Part shown: piece after piece, positions 7,550-15,938 of the stretch | How positions within the stretch are numbered: position 1 is the first letter of the stretch | How the letters are laid out: each line of letters begins with the position of its first letter | From: Flavobacterium tyrosinilyticum | Lineage (GTDB): Bacteria; Bacteroidota; Bacteroidia; Flavobacteriales; Flavobacteriaceae | Length of the DNA stretch: 64,000 bases | Assembly (NCBI RefSeq): GCF_023656565.1 | Contig: NZ_JAMOKG010000003.1 | Span: 186,001 to 250,000 of the forward strand | Reading direction: 5' to 3' | Program-made: the position numbers and the translations under genes | Notes under the pieces: generated by a model | Told to the model about the DNA's origin: nothing | The model's input: the letters and a program-made list of their open reading frames with translations, nothing else | Databases searched by the model: none

Positions 7550-8854
7550 ATGCAAATTACAAACCAAGCCGGCGATCAACACGAAGTGCCGACAGAAGGC
7601 GGAAAAGGAAATCAGTACCTTTTGCCTTTTATTCTAGTTACATGCCTATTTTTTCTTTGGGGAATGGCCCACAATTTAGATTCAGTTTTGATTCCGCACT
7701 TGAAAAAAGCGTGCGAATTAAACAATCGCCAATCTACTCTAATTGATACTTCTGTATTCTTTGCTTACTTTATTATGGCGATTCCAGCTGGAATGCTGAT
7801 TAAAAGATTTGGCTATAAAAACAGTATTATTACAGGATTGTTAGTTTTTGCTGTTGGAGCATTTTTATTTGTTCCTGCCGCTAATACCAGAACTTACGAA
7901 TTGTTTTTATTTGCTTTATTTGTGATCGGATGTGGATTAACGATTTTAGAAACCAGCGCAAATCCGTACGCTGCGATATTAGGACCAGCAGAATCTTCTT
8001 CTAAAAGATTGAATTTAGCCGCTTCTTTCAACGGATTAGCAGCCATGGTTGCTCCTATTGTAGGTTCGTTGTTTATTCTTTCAGGAACCAATCATACGCC
8101 AGAGCAAATGGCAGCAATGCCTGAGGCAGAAAAAGCGGCTTATTTATTAGGCGAAGCGGCTTCTGTAAAAATGCCTTACATAGTACTGGGAAGTATTTTG
8201 GTTTTGGTTGCAATTGTTTTTTACTTCGTACAATTGCCTTCAATGAAAGCCACACATACAGAAGCTGAAATTAAACCAGGTTTTTTCTCTGTTTTAAAAT
8301 TCAGACATTTAAGCTGGGGCGTTGTAGCTCAATTTTTTTATGTTGGAGCTCAGGTTTGTATTACTAGTTTCTTTATCAGAATTGCGCAGCAAGGAGCTGG
8401 ATTAGACGAAAAAACGGCTGGATATTACTTAGGAATTTATGGTTTCCTTTTTATGGCGGGACGTTTTATTGGAACATTCTTTTTACGTTTTGTAAAAGAT
8501 TATGTTTTATTGTCAATCTACTGCGTCATGAGCGTTTTACTATGTTTAGTAGCTATTTACGGTTCTGGAATTGTAGTAATTTACGCTCTTGGAGGAATCG
8601 GGTTCTTTATGTCAATTATGTTTCCAACGATTTTCTCTTTAGGAATTAAAGGTTTAAAATCGAATACAGAAACGGGTTCTTCATGGTTAGTAATGTCAAT
8701 TGTTGGAGGAGCAATTATTCCATACGGAATGGGAACTTTAATCGATATGAATCATGATGATATTCAGTCGGGATATATTATTCCGTTGGTTTGCTTTTTG
8801 ATTATTCTTTCTTTTGGGGCTTTTGGACATAAAGTAAAAGCTGTTTCTGAATAG
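7550..8854 (+). CDS. FucP-type sugar:H+ symporter (MFS)
   Basis: A 434-residue major facilitator with about 12 hydrophobic segments. It carries the FucP subfamily hallmarks: FFLWGMAHNLDSVLIPHLKK in the first helix, with the Asp used in proton coupling, and ILETSANPYAAILGP near residue 135, with the coupling Glu and the Asn that contacts sugar in FucP. RMGF-type turn KRFGYKNSI is also present. The N-terminal 25 residues are polar and cytosolic. The gene is last in its strand-run and is followed by a terminator at 8941. It would import the sugar or sugar acid used by the preceding enzymes. The family includes L-fucose, glucose/galactose and other monosaccharide carriers, so specificity is not certain. 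Confidence 0.88.
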   Translation: MQITNQAGDQHEVPTEGGKGNQYLLPFILVTCLFFLWGMAHNLDSVLIPHLKKACELNNRQSTLIDTSVFFAYFIMAIPAGMLIKRFGYKNSIITGLLVFAVGAFLFVPAANTRTYELFLFALFVIGCGLTILETSANPYAAILGPAESSSKRLNLAASFNGLAAMVAPIVGSLFILSGTNHTPEQMAAMPEAEKAAYLLGEAASVKMPYIVLGSILVLVAIVFYFVQLPSMKATHTEAEIKPGFFSVLKFRHLSWGVVAQFFYVGAQVCITSFFIRIAQQGAGLDEKTAGYYLGIYGFLFMAGRFIGTFFLRFVKDYVLLSIYCVMSVLLCLVAIYGSGIVVIYALGGIGFFMSIMFPTIFSLGIKGLKSNTETGSSWLVMSIVGGAIIPYGMGTLIDMNHDDIQSGYIIPLVCFLIILSFGAFGHKVKAVSE

Positions 8855-8940
8855 TTTTTTAGCCACAACCCGAGCGATAGCAAACGGGCGAAGCAAATTG
8901 CACGAATTAACACGAATTTTTATTTTTAAAATATCAATTG

Positions 8941-8966
8941 CCTCCAGCTAAAGCTGGAGGTTTTTT
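8941..8966 (+). terminator. Rho-independent terminator after the symporter gene
   Basis: Arms CCTCCAGCT (8941-8949) and AGCTGGAGG (8952-8960) form a 9-bp perfect stem with a tiny loop, followed by TTTTTTG. It lies 86 bases after the stop of the symporter gene. Between stop and stem is a short piece with the words CACGAATTAACACGAATTT, which also appear in the element at 61906-61968. Confidence 0.75.
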
Positions 8967-8999
8967 GTTTGCTGTAAATAAAACACACATCTAAATAAA

Positions 9000-9142
9000 G
9001 CTCCAGAGGAGCGAAATATTTATAGCAAAAATTCCCAGCGCAAGAAAAAAGCTCCGGAGGAGCGACATATTTATAGCACCTGAGGAGCGACATAATATCA
9101 TCACAATACGTTTCCCGTGGTTGAAACCACGGGCTATGTTTG
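9000..9142. repeat. Three GCTCCGGAGGAGCG-type repeats plus a CCCGTGGTT hairpin
   Basis: GCTCCAGAGGAGCGAAATAT (9000-9019), GCTCCGGAGGAGCGACATAT (9051-9070) and a degenerate CACCTGAGGAGCGACATAAT (9077-9096) each contain a short palindrome, and the first two continue with TTATAGCA. They are followed by CCCGTGGTT/AACCACGGG (9114-9122/9125-9133) ending GGCTATGTTTG. The last unit is the single, unpaired copy of a hairpin family found as inverted pairs at 38173, 40513 and 55308. Together with the terminators at 8941 and 9204 this fills the 391-base gap 8855-9245. An apparent minus-strand reading frame here is not a gene. Confidence 0.65.
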
Positions 9143-9203
9143 AAATATATAATCAATATATATTCTCCTTAGATAATATAATTTCATCAATGACATAAAA
9201 TCA

Positions 9204-9229
9204 AAAACGCCTCCAATTGGAGGCGTTTT
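9204..9229 (-). terminator. Terminator between convergent genes
   Basis: AAAACGCCTCC (9204-9214) pairs perfectly with GGAGGCGTTTT (9219-9229) around an AATT loop. It has U-runs on both strands, so it can work in both directions. It lies just beyond the stop of the minus-strand gene at 9246. Confidence 0.8.
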
Positions 9230-9245
9230 CTTTTAGTCATGTTTA

Positions 9246-9731
9246 TTAATGGTGTTTGCCATTACCGTGATCGTGGTTCTTGTCTGACTTATTTCCTTTG
9301 TTTTTTCCTTTATTATCTTTATCATTTCCGTAATGATTTCCGTTGTTGCCTTTCGGTTTTTCACCTCTGTTTTTTTGAGGCTTTCCAACGTAACCTTTTG
9401 GATACTCTTTCATATGTTTAGTATGATAATAATAGGGTGCATCTCCTCTATAATCGGTCAAAACTACTTTATAGCCTGAATACAAATCATAGTTTCTATA
9501 TCTTGACGGAAGTCTTTTTTCACGCATCCATTTTCCGCTATTGTCGTAAATAAACACGCTTTGATTTACATCATAATACACATCGATGTCTGGCAAATAA
9601 TAATATCTGCTGTTATCGTAACCTTGTGGTCCCCAATTTGGAGGAGTACCAATATTTACATTTACTGATACCTGAGCTTGAGCAAAAAATGCACTCATAA
9701 AAAGCATTGAGGCGAATACTAACTTTTTCAT
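9246..9731 (-). CDS. Exported small basic protein, function unknown
   Basis: A 161-residue protein with a clear signal peptide (MKKLVFASMLFMSAFFAQAQ, cleavage expected after about residue 20). The middle third is Tyr-rich (SRYYYLPDIDVYYD, APYYYHTKH), and the last 50 residues are a low-complexity Lys/Gly/Asn/His tail (KPKGNNGNHYGNDKDN, NHDHGNGKHH). I do not recognise a named family. The central block resembles small periplasmic proteins of Flavobacteria with repeated aromatic strands. The His/Asp-rich tail could bind metal or nucleic acid or be a disordered spacer. The gene stands alone, with terminators on both sides (9204, 9873). A perfect minus-strand -7 element (TAATTTTG, complement of 9813-9820) lies about 80 bases upstream, without a clear -33. 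Confidence 0.75.
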   Translation of the reverse strand: MKKLVFASMLFMSAFFAQAQVSVNVNIGTPPNWGPQGYDNSRYYYLPDIDVYYDVNQSVFIYDNSGKWMREKRLPSRYRNYDLYSGYKVVLTDYRGDAPYYYHTKHMKEYPKGYVGKPQKNRGEKPKGNNGNHYGNDKDNKGKNKGNKSDKNHDHGNGKHH

Positions 9732-9872
9732 GTCTTTAGAATTTAAATGTTAATCTTAATAGATAATAATCGAAATTAATGCCAAAAATTTGCGTGTTAA
9801 GCATTCATTATACAAAATTACTAAACTAATCGACGAATAGTGTTTTTTAAACGATGTACTTTTCAAAAAAAA

Positions 9873-9903
9873 AAAAACCGTCTCAGATTTTGAGACGGTT
9901 TTT
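9873..9903 (-). terminator. Terminator of the RND efflux operon
   Basis: AAAAACCGTCTCA (9873-9885) and TGAGACGGTTTTT (9891-9903) form a 13-bp stem with a 5-base loop, followed on the minus strand by a long U-run. It starts 16 bases after the stop of the outer-membrane component gene. Confidence 0.85.
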
Positions 9904-9918
9904 TATCATTATAAACAA

Positions 9919-11325
9919 TTATTTCCAACCACCACCCAACGCTCTGTACAAATTAATGACAGCTTGCAATTTTTGAAGATTATCATTAACTCCGCTTAAT
10001 TGCGCTGCTAAAAGATTTTGCTGTGATGTTAATACATCTGTATAGTTAGTTGCAGAACTGTATTCTAAAAGTTCTTGCGTAAAGTCTACTGCTTTCTCTA
10101 AAGCTGCAATTTGTTTCGCTCTAGAATCTTCTTTTTCAACAGCCATTTGATACGCATACAAAGCATTTGAAACTTCCTGACCTGCTACTAAAAGACTTTG
10201 CTGGAAATTATTGTATGCTTGCAATTGTTGTGACTGAGCTGTTGTTAATCTCATTTTATTTAAGCCATTATTGAATAAAGGCTGTGTCAATCCTCCAATA
10301 ATCGAATAAAAAATAGAATGGCTAAAGAAATCATTCAACTCTAAATTTGAAAATCCTGTGCTTGCGGTAAGCGTCAGACTTGGATAAAAATAGGTCTTAG
10401 CCAAATTAGTTGATTCAAAAGCAACTCTGAAATTAAATTCCGCTTGACGGACATCAGGACGATTATTCAATAACTGAGCAGGCATTCCGATTGCAATTTT
10501 TTCAGGAATAATCTGTGTTCCTAAAACGCCTCTATCAATTGGCCCAGGCCCTTGTCCAAGTAAAATGTTTAGAGCATTTTCGGTTTCACGAATGCTTTGT
10601 TTCAAATCTGGAATTAAAACTTCTGCCGCATGCTGATTGGCTTCACTCTGAACAACCGCTGCACCTGTAACAATTGCTCCTTCTTTTAAAGCTTTAATCG
10701 TTTCAACGTTTTCAATACGAGTTTTTAACGTTTCTTCCGTAATTCTTAGCGATTCATCATACGATAATAGTAAGAAGTAATTATTGGCAATATCGGCAAT
10801 CAATTGCGTTTGAACTGCTTGTTTCGCAGCATCGGAAGCTAGATAGGTTGCCAAAGCCGCTCTTTTAGAACTGCTTAATTTTCCCCAGACATCAATTTCC
10901 CATGAACTGCTAACGCCTAATTTGTAAGTGGTAGTTAAGGTATTAATATTGATTCCAGCCGGAAAGTTTAATCCTGCCTGAGATTGTTTGTTATGCGTTA
11001 CATTGGCATCCAATTGCAATGATGGGTAATAAGCCAATTTACTCTGGCGTAAAGAAGCTCTTGCCTGAACAATATTCTCAATTGCATTTTTCAGATTTAG
11101 GTTCTGTTCTAAACCTTTTTGAATTAATGCGTTTAACTTTTCATCTTTAAAAACGGTATTCCAAGGCATGTCTGCAATTGTAGTCGAATCGGTTGTAGAC
11201 TGATCACGGTACAATTGATCTGTTTTTAAAGTAGTGGGACGTTCGTATTTCTTGGTAACAGAGCACGCACTAATCAGTGCGGCTGTTATTACCAGTAGAA
11301 TATATTTATTTGAACTATTCGTCAT
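9919..11325 (-). CDS. RND efflux outer-membrane lipoprotein (TolC/OprM, NodT family)
   Basis: A 468-residue outer-membrane channel subunit of a tripartite pump. The N-terminus MTNSSNKYILLVITAALISACSV has a lipobox (ISAC), so the protein is anchored by its cysteine. Paired outer-membrane-efflux domains follow, with family motifs MPWNTVFKDEKLNALIQKGL, SWEIDVWGKLSSSKRAALA, LLNNRPDVRQAEFNFRVAF and YPSLTLTASTGFSN. The C-terminal LQAVINLYRALGGGW is typical of the NodT/OprM group. It is the last gene of the operon, 18 bases after the AcrB-like gene, and is followed by a strong terminator. It forms the exit duct with the transporter and adaptor encoded upstream. Confidence 0.92.
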   Translation of the reverse strand: MTNSSNKYILLVITAALISACSVTKKYERPTTLKTDQLYRDQSTTDSTTIADMPWNTVFKDEKLNALIQKGLEQNLNLKNAIENIVQARASLRQSKLAYYPSLQLDANVTHNKQSQAGLNFPAGININTLTTTYKLGVSSSWEIDVWGKLSSSKRAALATYLASDAAKQAVQTQLIADIANNYFLLLSYDESLRITEETLKTRIENVETIKALKEGAIVTGAAVVQSEANQHAAEVLIPDLKQSIRETENALNILLGQGPGPIDRGVLGTQIIPEKIAIGMPAQLLNNRPDVRQAEFNFRVAFESTNLAKTYFYPSLTLTASTGFSNLELNDFFSHSIFYSIIGGLTQPLFNNGLNKMRLTTAQSQQLQAYNNFQQSLLVAGQEVSNALYAYQMAVEKEDSRAKQIAALEKAVDFTQELLEYSSATNYTDVLTSQQNLLAAQLSGVNDNLQKLQAVINLYRALGGGWK

Positions 11326-11343
11326 TTTTCTTGTAATTAAATT

Positions 11344-14300
11344 TTACTCTTTGTGAGCTTCTATTAAATGAATTTCGTCTTCATCGTCGTCTTCATCATC
11401 ATAACCATCTTTCGCTGGACCGCTTATTTTTTCTTGCAAGTTTTGGAAAATGATAAACAGAACCGGAATAACAAATACTCCCAAAATAGTTCCAATTAAC
11501 ATACCTCCAACAGCTCCAGTACCAATCGATTTATTACCAACAGCTCCAGCTCCAGAAGCAAACATTAAGGGAACCAATCCTAAAATAAAGGCAAATGATG
11601 TCATCAAAATTGGACGTAAACGCGCTACAGCCCCTTCAATTGCAGCTTGTACAACTGGCAATCCTTTACGCCTTCTGTCCAAAGCAAATTCGACAATCAA
11701 AATACCATTCTTCGCCAGAAGTCCGATAAGCATGATTAAGGAAATCTGCAGGTAAATATTACTATTTAATTTGAAAATAATCGAAAACAAATAGGCTCCT
11801 GCCAGTCCAAACGGAATTGATAATAATACGGCAAATGGCAGAATGTAACTTTCGTACTGTGCACTCAACAAGAAATAAACGAAAACCAAACATAAAATAA
11901 AGATGAAAATCGTCTCACTTCCTGATGCTAATTCCTCACGCGTTAAACCTGAGAATTCGTAACCATAACCTGCAGGAAGATTCTCTGCCGCTACTTCCTG
12001 AATAGCTTTAATTGCATCTCCCGAACTGTAACCTGGTTTTGGCGCCCCTGTAATCGAAATTGACGTAAATAAGTTAAATCTCGAAATAGATTCTGGTCCA
12101 AAAACTCTTGTCATTTTTACAAACTCGGTAATTGGCGCCATATTTCCTGCGCTATTACGAACGAATATCTTATTCAACCCTTCTGTATTTGCTCTAAATT
12201 CTGGAGCTGCCTGAACCATTACACGATATTGTTTTCCGAATTTGTTAAAATTCGAAGCGTACAATCCTCCGTAATAACCTTGCATTGTTGACAGAATCGT
12301 ATTGATAGAAACTCCCGCATCTTTCGCTTTCGCTAAATTAATATCCATCATATACTGAGGGAAACCAGGATTAAATGGCGTTGTTGCGTATTGAATTTCT
12401 GGACGCTCCGCTAATTTTGCTAAGAACTCATTATTCACTTTATAGAACTCAGAAGTCGTGTGTCCACCTTTATCCTGCAATTGGAATTCGAATCCACCAC
12501 TTTGTCCAAAACCTTGAATCGTTGGAGGCGAAATGAAGAATATACTTGCTTCACGAATACCGCTTGTTTTAGCAAAAAGCTGTCCGATTACATCATCAAC
12601 GCTAAGATCACGCTGATCCCAAGGATATAATTTTACAATAACCATACTGTAGGCACTACCAGCTCCAGCGGTAAAATTCTGCCCCACAATACGAAGTGTA
12701 TTTTTAACGCCTGGAATTGTCTTTGCAATACTATCTACTCTTTTAGCAATAATATCCGAACGCTCCATAGAAGCAGATGGCGGCAAACTAATATTAGCAA
12801 AAACGGTTCCCTGATCCTCTGAAGGAACGAAAGCTGAAGGCGTAGTTTTCATCATGTAAACTAATGCCACACCAGCAATTATAATTGAAGCTAATGCAAT
12901 CCATTTTTTTACAGAAAGGAAACTTACTGAACGTTTGTATCTAGCGGTAACGTTATCAAACGCAACGTTAAAGGAAGTATAAAAACGCTGTAAATAACTT
13001 TTATGTTTATGATCGTCTGCATGCGGTTTCAATAAAAGCGCACACAAAGCCGGACTCAAAGTCAAGGCATTTACTGCCGAAAGAATAATCGCAACGGCCA
13101 GTGTAATACCAAACTGTTTGTAAAAAACCCCTGTAGATCCTCCAATAAAAGTTACCGGAATAAATACCGCGGCCATTACCAATGTAATCGAAATAATTGC
13201 TCCAGAGATTTCGTCCATCGCATGAATTGTCGCTTTTTTAGCCGATTTATATCCGTGATCGAGTTTGGCGTGAACGGCCTCGACGACGACAATTGCATCA
13301 TCGACCACAATACCAATGGCAAGAACCATCGCAAAAAGCGTCAATAAGTTGATCGTAAATCCGAATAAATTCAGGAAGAAAAACGTACCCACAATCGCAA
13401 CCGGAACTGCAATTGCCGGAATTAAAGTTGATCTAAAATCTTGAAGGAAAATAAATACTACGATGAAAACCAATATAAAAGCTTCAACCAAAGTATGAAT
13501 TACTTTTTCGATAGAAGCATCTAAGTTTTCGTTAACGTCCACCATAATAGTGTACTTCATTCCTTTTGGAAAACTTTTTGCCGCTTCTTCAATCAGTTTT
13601 TTAGAATTGATAATTACGTCACGTGCGTTTGATCCAGGCGTCTGGCTGATTGCCATCGCTGCCGATTCTACACCGTTTGTTTTAATGGTTGACGAATAAC
13701 TTAAAGATCCTAATTCTACTTTAGCAACATCTTTAAGTCTCAGCATCTGTCCATTTCCAACAGATTTTATAACAATGTCCCCAAATTCCTCAGCACTTGT
13801 TAAACGTCCTTTATATTTAATTACATATTGAAATGCCTGATTTCCGTTTTCACCAAATTTACCTGGTGCCGCTTCGATATTTTGCTCGGCTAAAGCTGCC
13901 GAAATATCACTTGGAATCAGTTTATATTGTTGCATTACATCTGGTTTCAACCAGATTCTCATCGAGTAATCTTTTGCACCAAAAACGGTTACGTCTCCTA
14001 CCCCAACAACACGCTGAATTTGTGGTACAAGGTTAATCTTTGCATAGTTTTGAAGAAACGTCTGATCGTAAGCTTTATCATCGCTGTATAAAGAGAAAAT
14101 CAATAAGTTACTACTCTGGCTTTTGGTTACCGTAACCCCAGCCTGAGTTACCTCTACAGGCAACAAACTTGTTGCTCTAGAAACCCTGTTCTGAACGTTT
14201 ACCGCTGCTAAGTCTGGATTGGTACCTACTTTAAAGAAAACTTTGATAGAAGCATTACCATCATTGGTTGCTGTAGAAGTCATGTAAGTCATGTTTTCTA

Positions 14301-14514
14301 CACCATTAATTTGTTCTTCCAACGGAATAACGATACTTTTCAGTACCACGTCAGCATTAGCACCAGTATAGCTAGCTGCGACGTTTACGGTTGGAGGCGC
14401 AATATCTGGATATTGCGATATCGGTAACTCAATTAGGCCTAAAACACCTAAGATGACGATAATAACAGATATTACCGTCGAGAGTACGGGTCTTTGTATA
14501 AATTTTTTAAACAT
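11344..14514 (-). CDS. RND multidrug efflux transporter, HAE1 (AcrB/MexB) family
   Basis: A 1056-residue inner-membrane proton-driven pump of the usual AcrB length. Visible features are MFKKFIQRPVLSTVISVIIV (TM1), the motif LPISQYPDIAPPTVNV, the TM4 proton-relay GIVVDDAIVVVEAVH with its paired Asp residues, the loop SLPPSASMERSD, and the TM11-12 block SFAFILGLVPLMFASGAGAVG with RSLGTG-like NKSIGTGAVGGM. The C-terminal tail is very acidic (DDEDDDEDEIHLIEAHKE), which is unusual but lies in the cytosol. Five bases separate it from the adaptor gene upstream, so the three genes form one operon. HAE1 pumps export hydrophobic drugs, dyes and detergents; the natural substrate is unknown. Confidence 0.95.
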   Translation of the reverse strand: MFKKFIQRPVLSTVISVIIVILGVLGLIELPISQYPDIAPPTVNVAASYTGANADVVLKSIVIPLEEQINGVENMTYMTSTATNDGNASIKVFFKVGTNPDLAAVNVQNRVSRATSLLPVEVTQAGVTVTKSQSSNLLIFSLYSDDKAYDQTFLQNYAKINLVPQIQRVVGVGDVTVFGAKDYSMRIWLKPDVMQQYKLIPSDISAALAEQNIEAAPGKFGENGNQAFQYVIKYKGRLTSAEEFGDIVIKSVGNGQMLRLKDVAKVELGSLSYSSTIKTNGVESAAMAISQTPGSNARDVIINSKKLIEEAAKSFPKGMKYTIMVDVNENLDASIEKVIHTLVEAFILVFIVVFIFLQDFRSTLIPAIAVPVAIVGTFFFLNLFGFTINLLTLFAMVLAIGIVVDDAIVVVEAVHAKLDHGYKSAKKATIHAMDEISGAIISITLVMAAVFIPVTFIGGSTGVFYKQFGITLAVAIILSAVNALTLSPALCALLLKPHADDHKHKSYLQRFYTSFNVAFDNVTARYKRSVSFLSVKKWIALASIIIAGVALVYMMKTTPSAFVPSEDQGTVFANISLPPSASMERSDIIAKRVDSIAKTIPGVKNTLRIVGQNFTAGAGSAYSMVIVKLYPWDQRDLSVDDVIGQLFAKTSGIREASIFFISPPTIQGFGQSGGFEFQLQDKGGHTTSEFYKVNNEFLAKLAERPEIQYATTPFNPGFPQYMMDINLAKAKDAGVSINTILSTMQGYYGGLYASNFNKFGKQYRVMVQAAPEFRANTEGLNKIFVRNSAGNMAPITEFVKMTRVFGPESISRFNLFTSISITGAPKPGYSSGDAIKAIQEVAAENLPAGYGYEFSGLTREELASGSETIFIFILCLVFVYFLLSAQYESYILPFAVLLSIPFGLAGAYLFSIIFKLNSNIYLQISLIMLIGLLAKNGILIVEFALDRRRKGLPVVQAAIEGAVARLRPILMTSFAFILGLVPLMFASGAGAVGNKSIGTGAVGGMLIGTILGVFVIPVLFIIFQNLQEKISGPAKDGYDDEDDDEDEIHLIEAHKE

Positions 14515-14519
14515 TTTCT

Positions 14520-15674
14520 TTATTTTAAATCGGCGTAAACTGCTTCTTGGCTTTGATTATTAGGTTTAATTTCAGTTCCTTCTTTTAAAGAGGCTACACC
14601 TTCTAATACAATTTCATCTCCAGGATTTAATCCGCTTGAAACTACATAATAATTACCTGCTGAATTGTCAAGTACTGTGATATTTGCATTTCTTGTTTTC
14701 TTGTCTTTACCTACAACTACTGCAAACATTTTATCTTGTAATTCAAAAGTGGCACTTTGAGGAATGATTAAGGCCTCTTTTACATCAGTCGGAATACGAA
14801 CTGTTGTGCTGCTTCCGCTTCTAATAATTCCTTTTGGATTTGCGAAACGTGCTCTAACGTTTACCGTACCAGTTTCAGTATTGATTAATCCGTTTACTGT
14901 TTCGATATTTCCTTTTTGATCGTATAATGAACCATCCGAAAGCAATAAAGAAACTGCTGGCATACTTTTGATTTTTTGATTTAATGAACCTCCTGCATCT
15001 TTGGTAAAATTTAGCAATGCTTTTTCATTCATTGCAAAATAAGCGTACACATTACCAATACTTGAAACTGTCGTTAAAGGTTCTGCATTATTAGAACTTA
15101 CCAAACTTCCTAAACGGAAAGGAATTGAACCTACTACTCCATTTACTGGACTTGTAACTGTTGTATATCCTAAGTTAACTTTAGCATTTACTAAAGCCGC
15201 ATTTGCCTGTGCTAAAGATGCCATAGCAGACTCGTAAGTATATTGAGCCGATTCTAAATCGTATTTGCTGATAATTCCTTTTTCAACCAATGGTTTTACT
15301 TTATTCACAGCCAATTTTGCTGAACTTACCTCTGCTTGAGCACTTTTAATGCTTGCCGTTGCAGTACGAACTTGCTGCTCATATTCTGGAGCACTGATTT
15401 TAAACAATGGCTGTCCCGCTTTTACTACTGCTCCTTCATCAACATAAATCTTATCGATATATCCTTCAACTCTTGGGCGGATTTCTATATTTTGCTGTCC
15501 TTGAATACTAGCCGGAAAATCACTGTTTAACGTAGCTGATTCTGGCTGTAATGTAACAGTCTTATATTCTTTAATCTGCGGAGCTCCTCCGGCCTGTGCC
15601 GATTTATCATTTTTACCGCAAGAAGCGATAATAAGGGATGCTGCAAGAATGCTTAAAAATGATTGCTTATTCAT
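14520..15674 (-). CDS. RND efflux periplasmic adaptor lipoprotein (AcrA/MexA family)
   Basis: A 384-residue membrane-fusion protein. The N-terminus MNKQSFLSILAASLIIASCGK has a lipobox (IASC). The fold is readable: a split biotinyl-lipoyl domain (RPRVEGYIDKIYVDEGAVVKAGQPLF, and VNLGYTTVTSPVNGVVG after the hairpin), a coiled-coil hairpin (about 80-150, Ala/Lys-rich heptads), and beta-barrel and membrane-proximal domains (SGLNPGDEIVLEGVASLKEG). It is the first gene of the operon. Upstream, a 264-base divergent region separates it from the LytS-type sensor kinase at 15939, which may control pump expression. Confidence 0.93.
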   Translation of the reverse strand: MNKQSFLSILAASLIIASCGKNDKSAQAGGAPQIKEYKTVTLQPESATLNSDFPASIQGQQNIEIRPRVEGYIDKIYVDEGAVVKAGQPLFKISAPEYEQQVRTATASIKSAQAEVSSAKLAVNKVKPLVEKGIISKYDLESAQYTYESAMASLAQANAALVNAKVNLGYTTVTSPVNGVVGSIPFRLGSLVSSNNAEPLTTVSSIGNVYAYFAMNEKALLNFTKDAGGSLNQKIKSMPAVSLLLSDGSLYDQKGNIETVNGLINTETGTVNVRARFANPKGIIRSGSSTTVRIPTDVKEALIIPQSATFELQDKMFAVVVGKDKKTRNANITVLDNSAGNYYVVSSGLNPGDEIVLEGVASLKEGTEIKPNNQSQEAVYADLK

Positions 15675-15852
15675 CTTGAAAAATGTGTAATTATCTATTA
15701 TATGACAACAAAAGAACTAAAATATAACATGCAAAAATTTTCAAATAGACGAAGAGCCCGATATAATCGATAAAGGTAAGATGACAACCGATGGATTTTT
15801 TTTAAATATTAAACAAGTGTTTAATTTTTATCCCGTCGGCTCTAAAATGCTT

Positions 15853-15867
15853 TTTAGAGACTCTAAA
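15853..15867. promoter_or_regulatory. Perfect 15-bp palindrome in the efflux/two-component divergent region
   Basis: TTTAGAG A CTCTAAA is symmetric about 15860, 72 bases before the sensor-kinase start. CTCTAAAATGC (about 15839-15849) just upstream carries one more CTCTAAA half-site. It is a candidate binding site for a dimeric regulator, for instance the LytTR regulator encoded downstream, which binds direct-repeat or palindromic sites. Nothing else in the divergent region 15675-15938 stands out, and I found no clean -33/-7 pair. Confidence 0.35.
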
Positions 15868-15938
15868 TCGGGGTTTAGCGATTGCCCAATTTTCATATTC
15901 AAATAAAATGTAATATTGCCTTAAAATCACAAATTATA

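Noticed and set aside
8926..9156. Minus-strand reading frame in the 8855-9245 gap
   Set aside because: It is made of the repeat units and a terminator stem; no protein-like pattern.
11450..11755. Plus-strand reading frame of 101 codons
   Set aside because: Antisense to the conserved C-terminus of the RND transporter, a frequent shadow.
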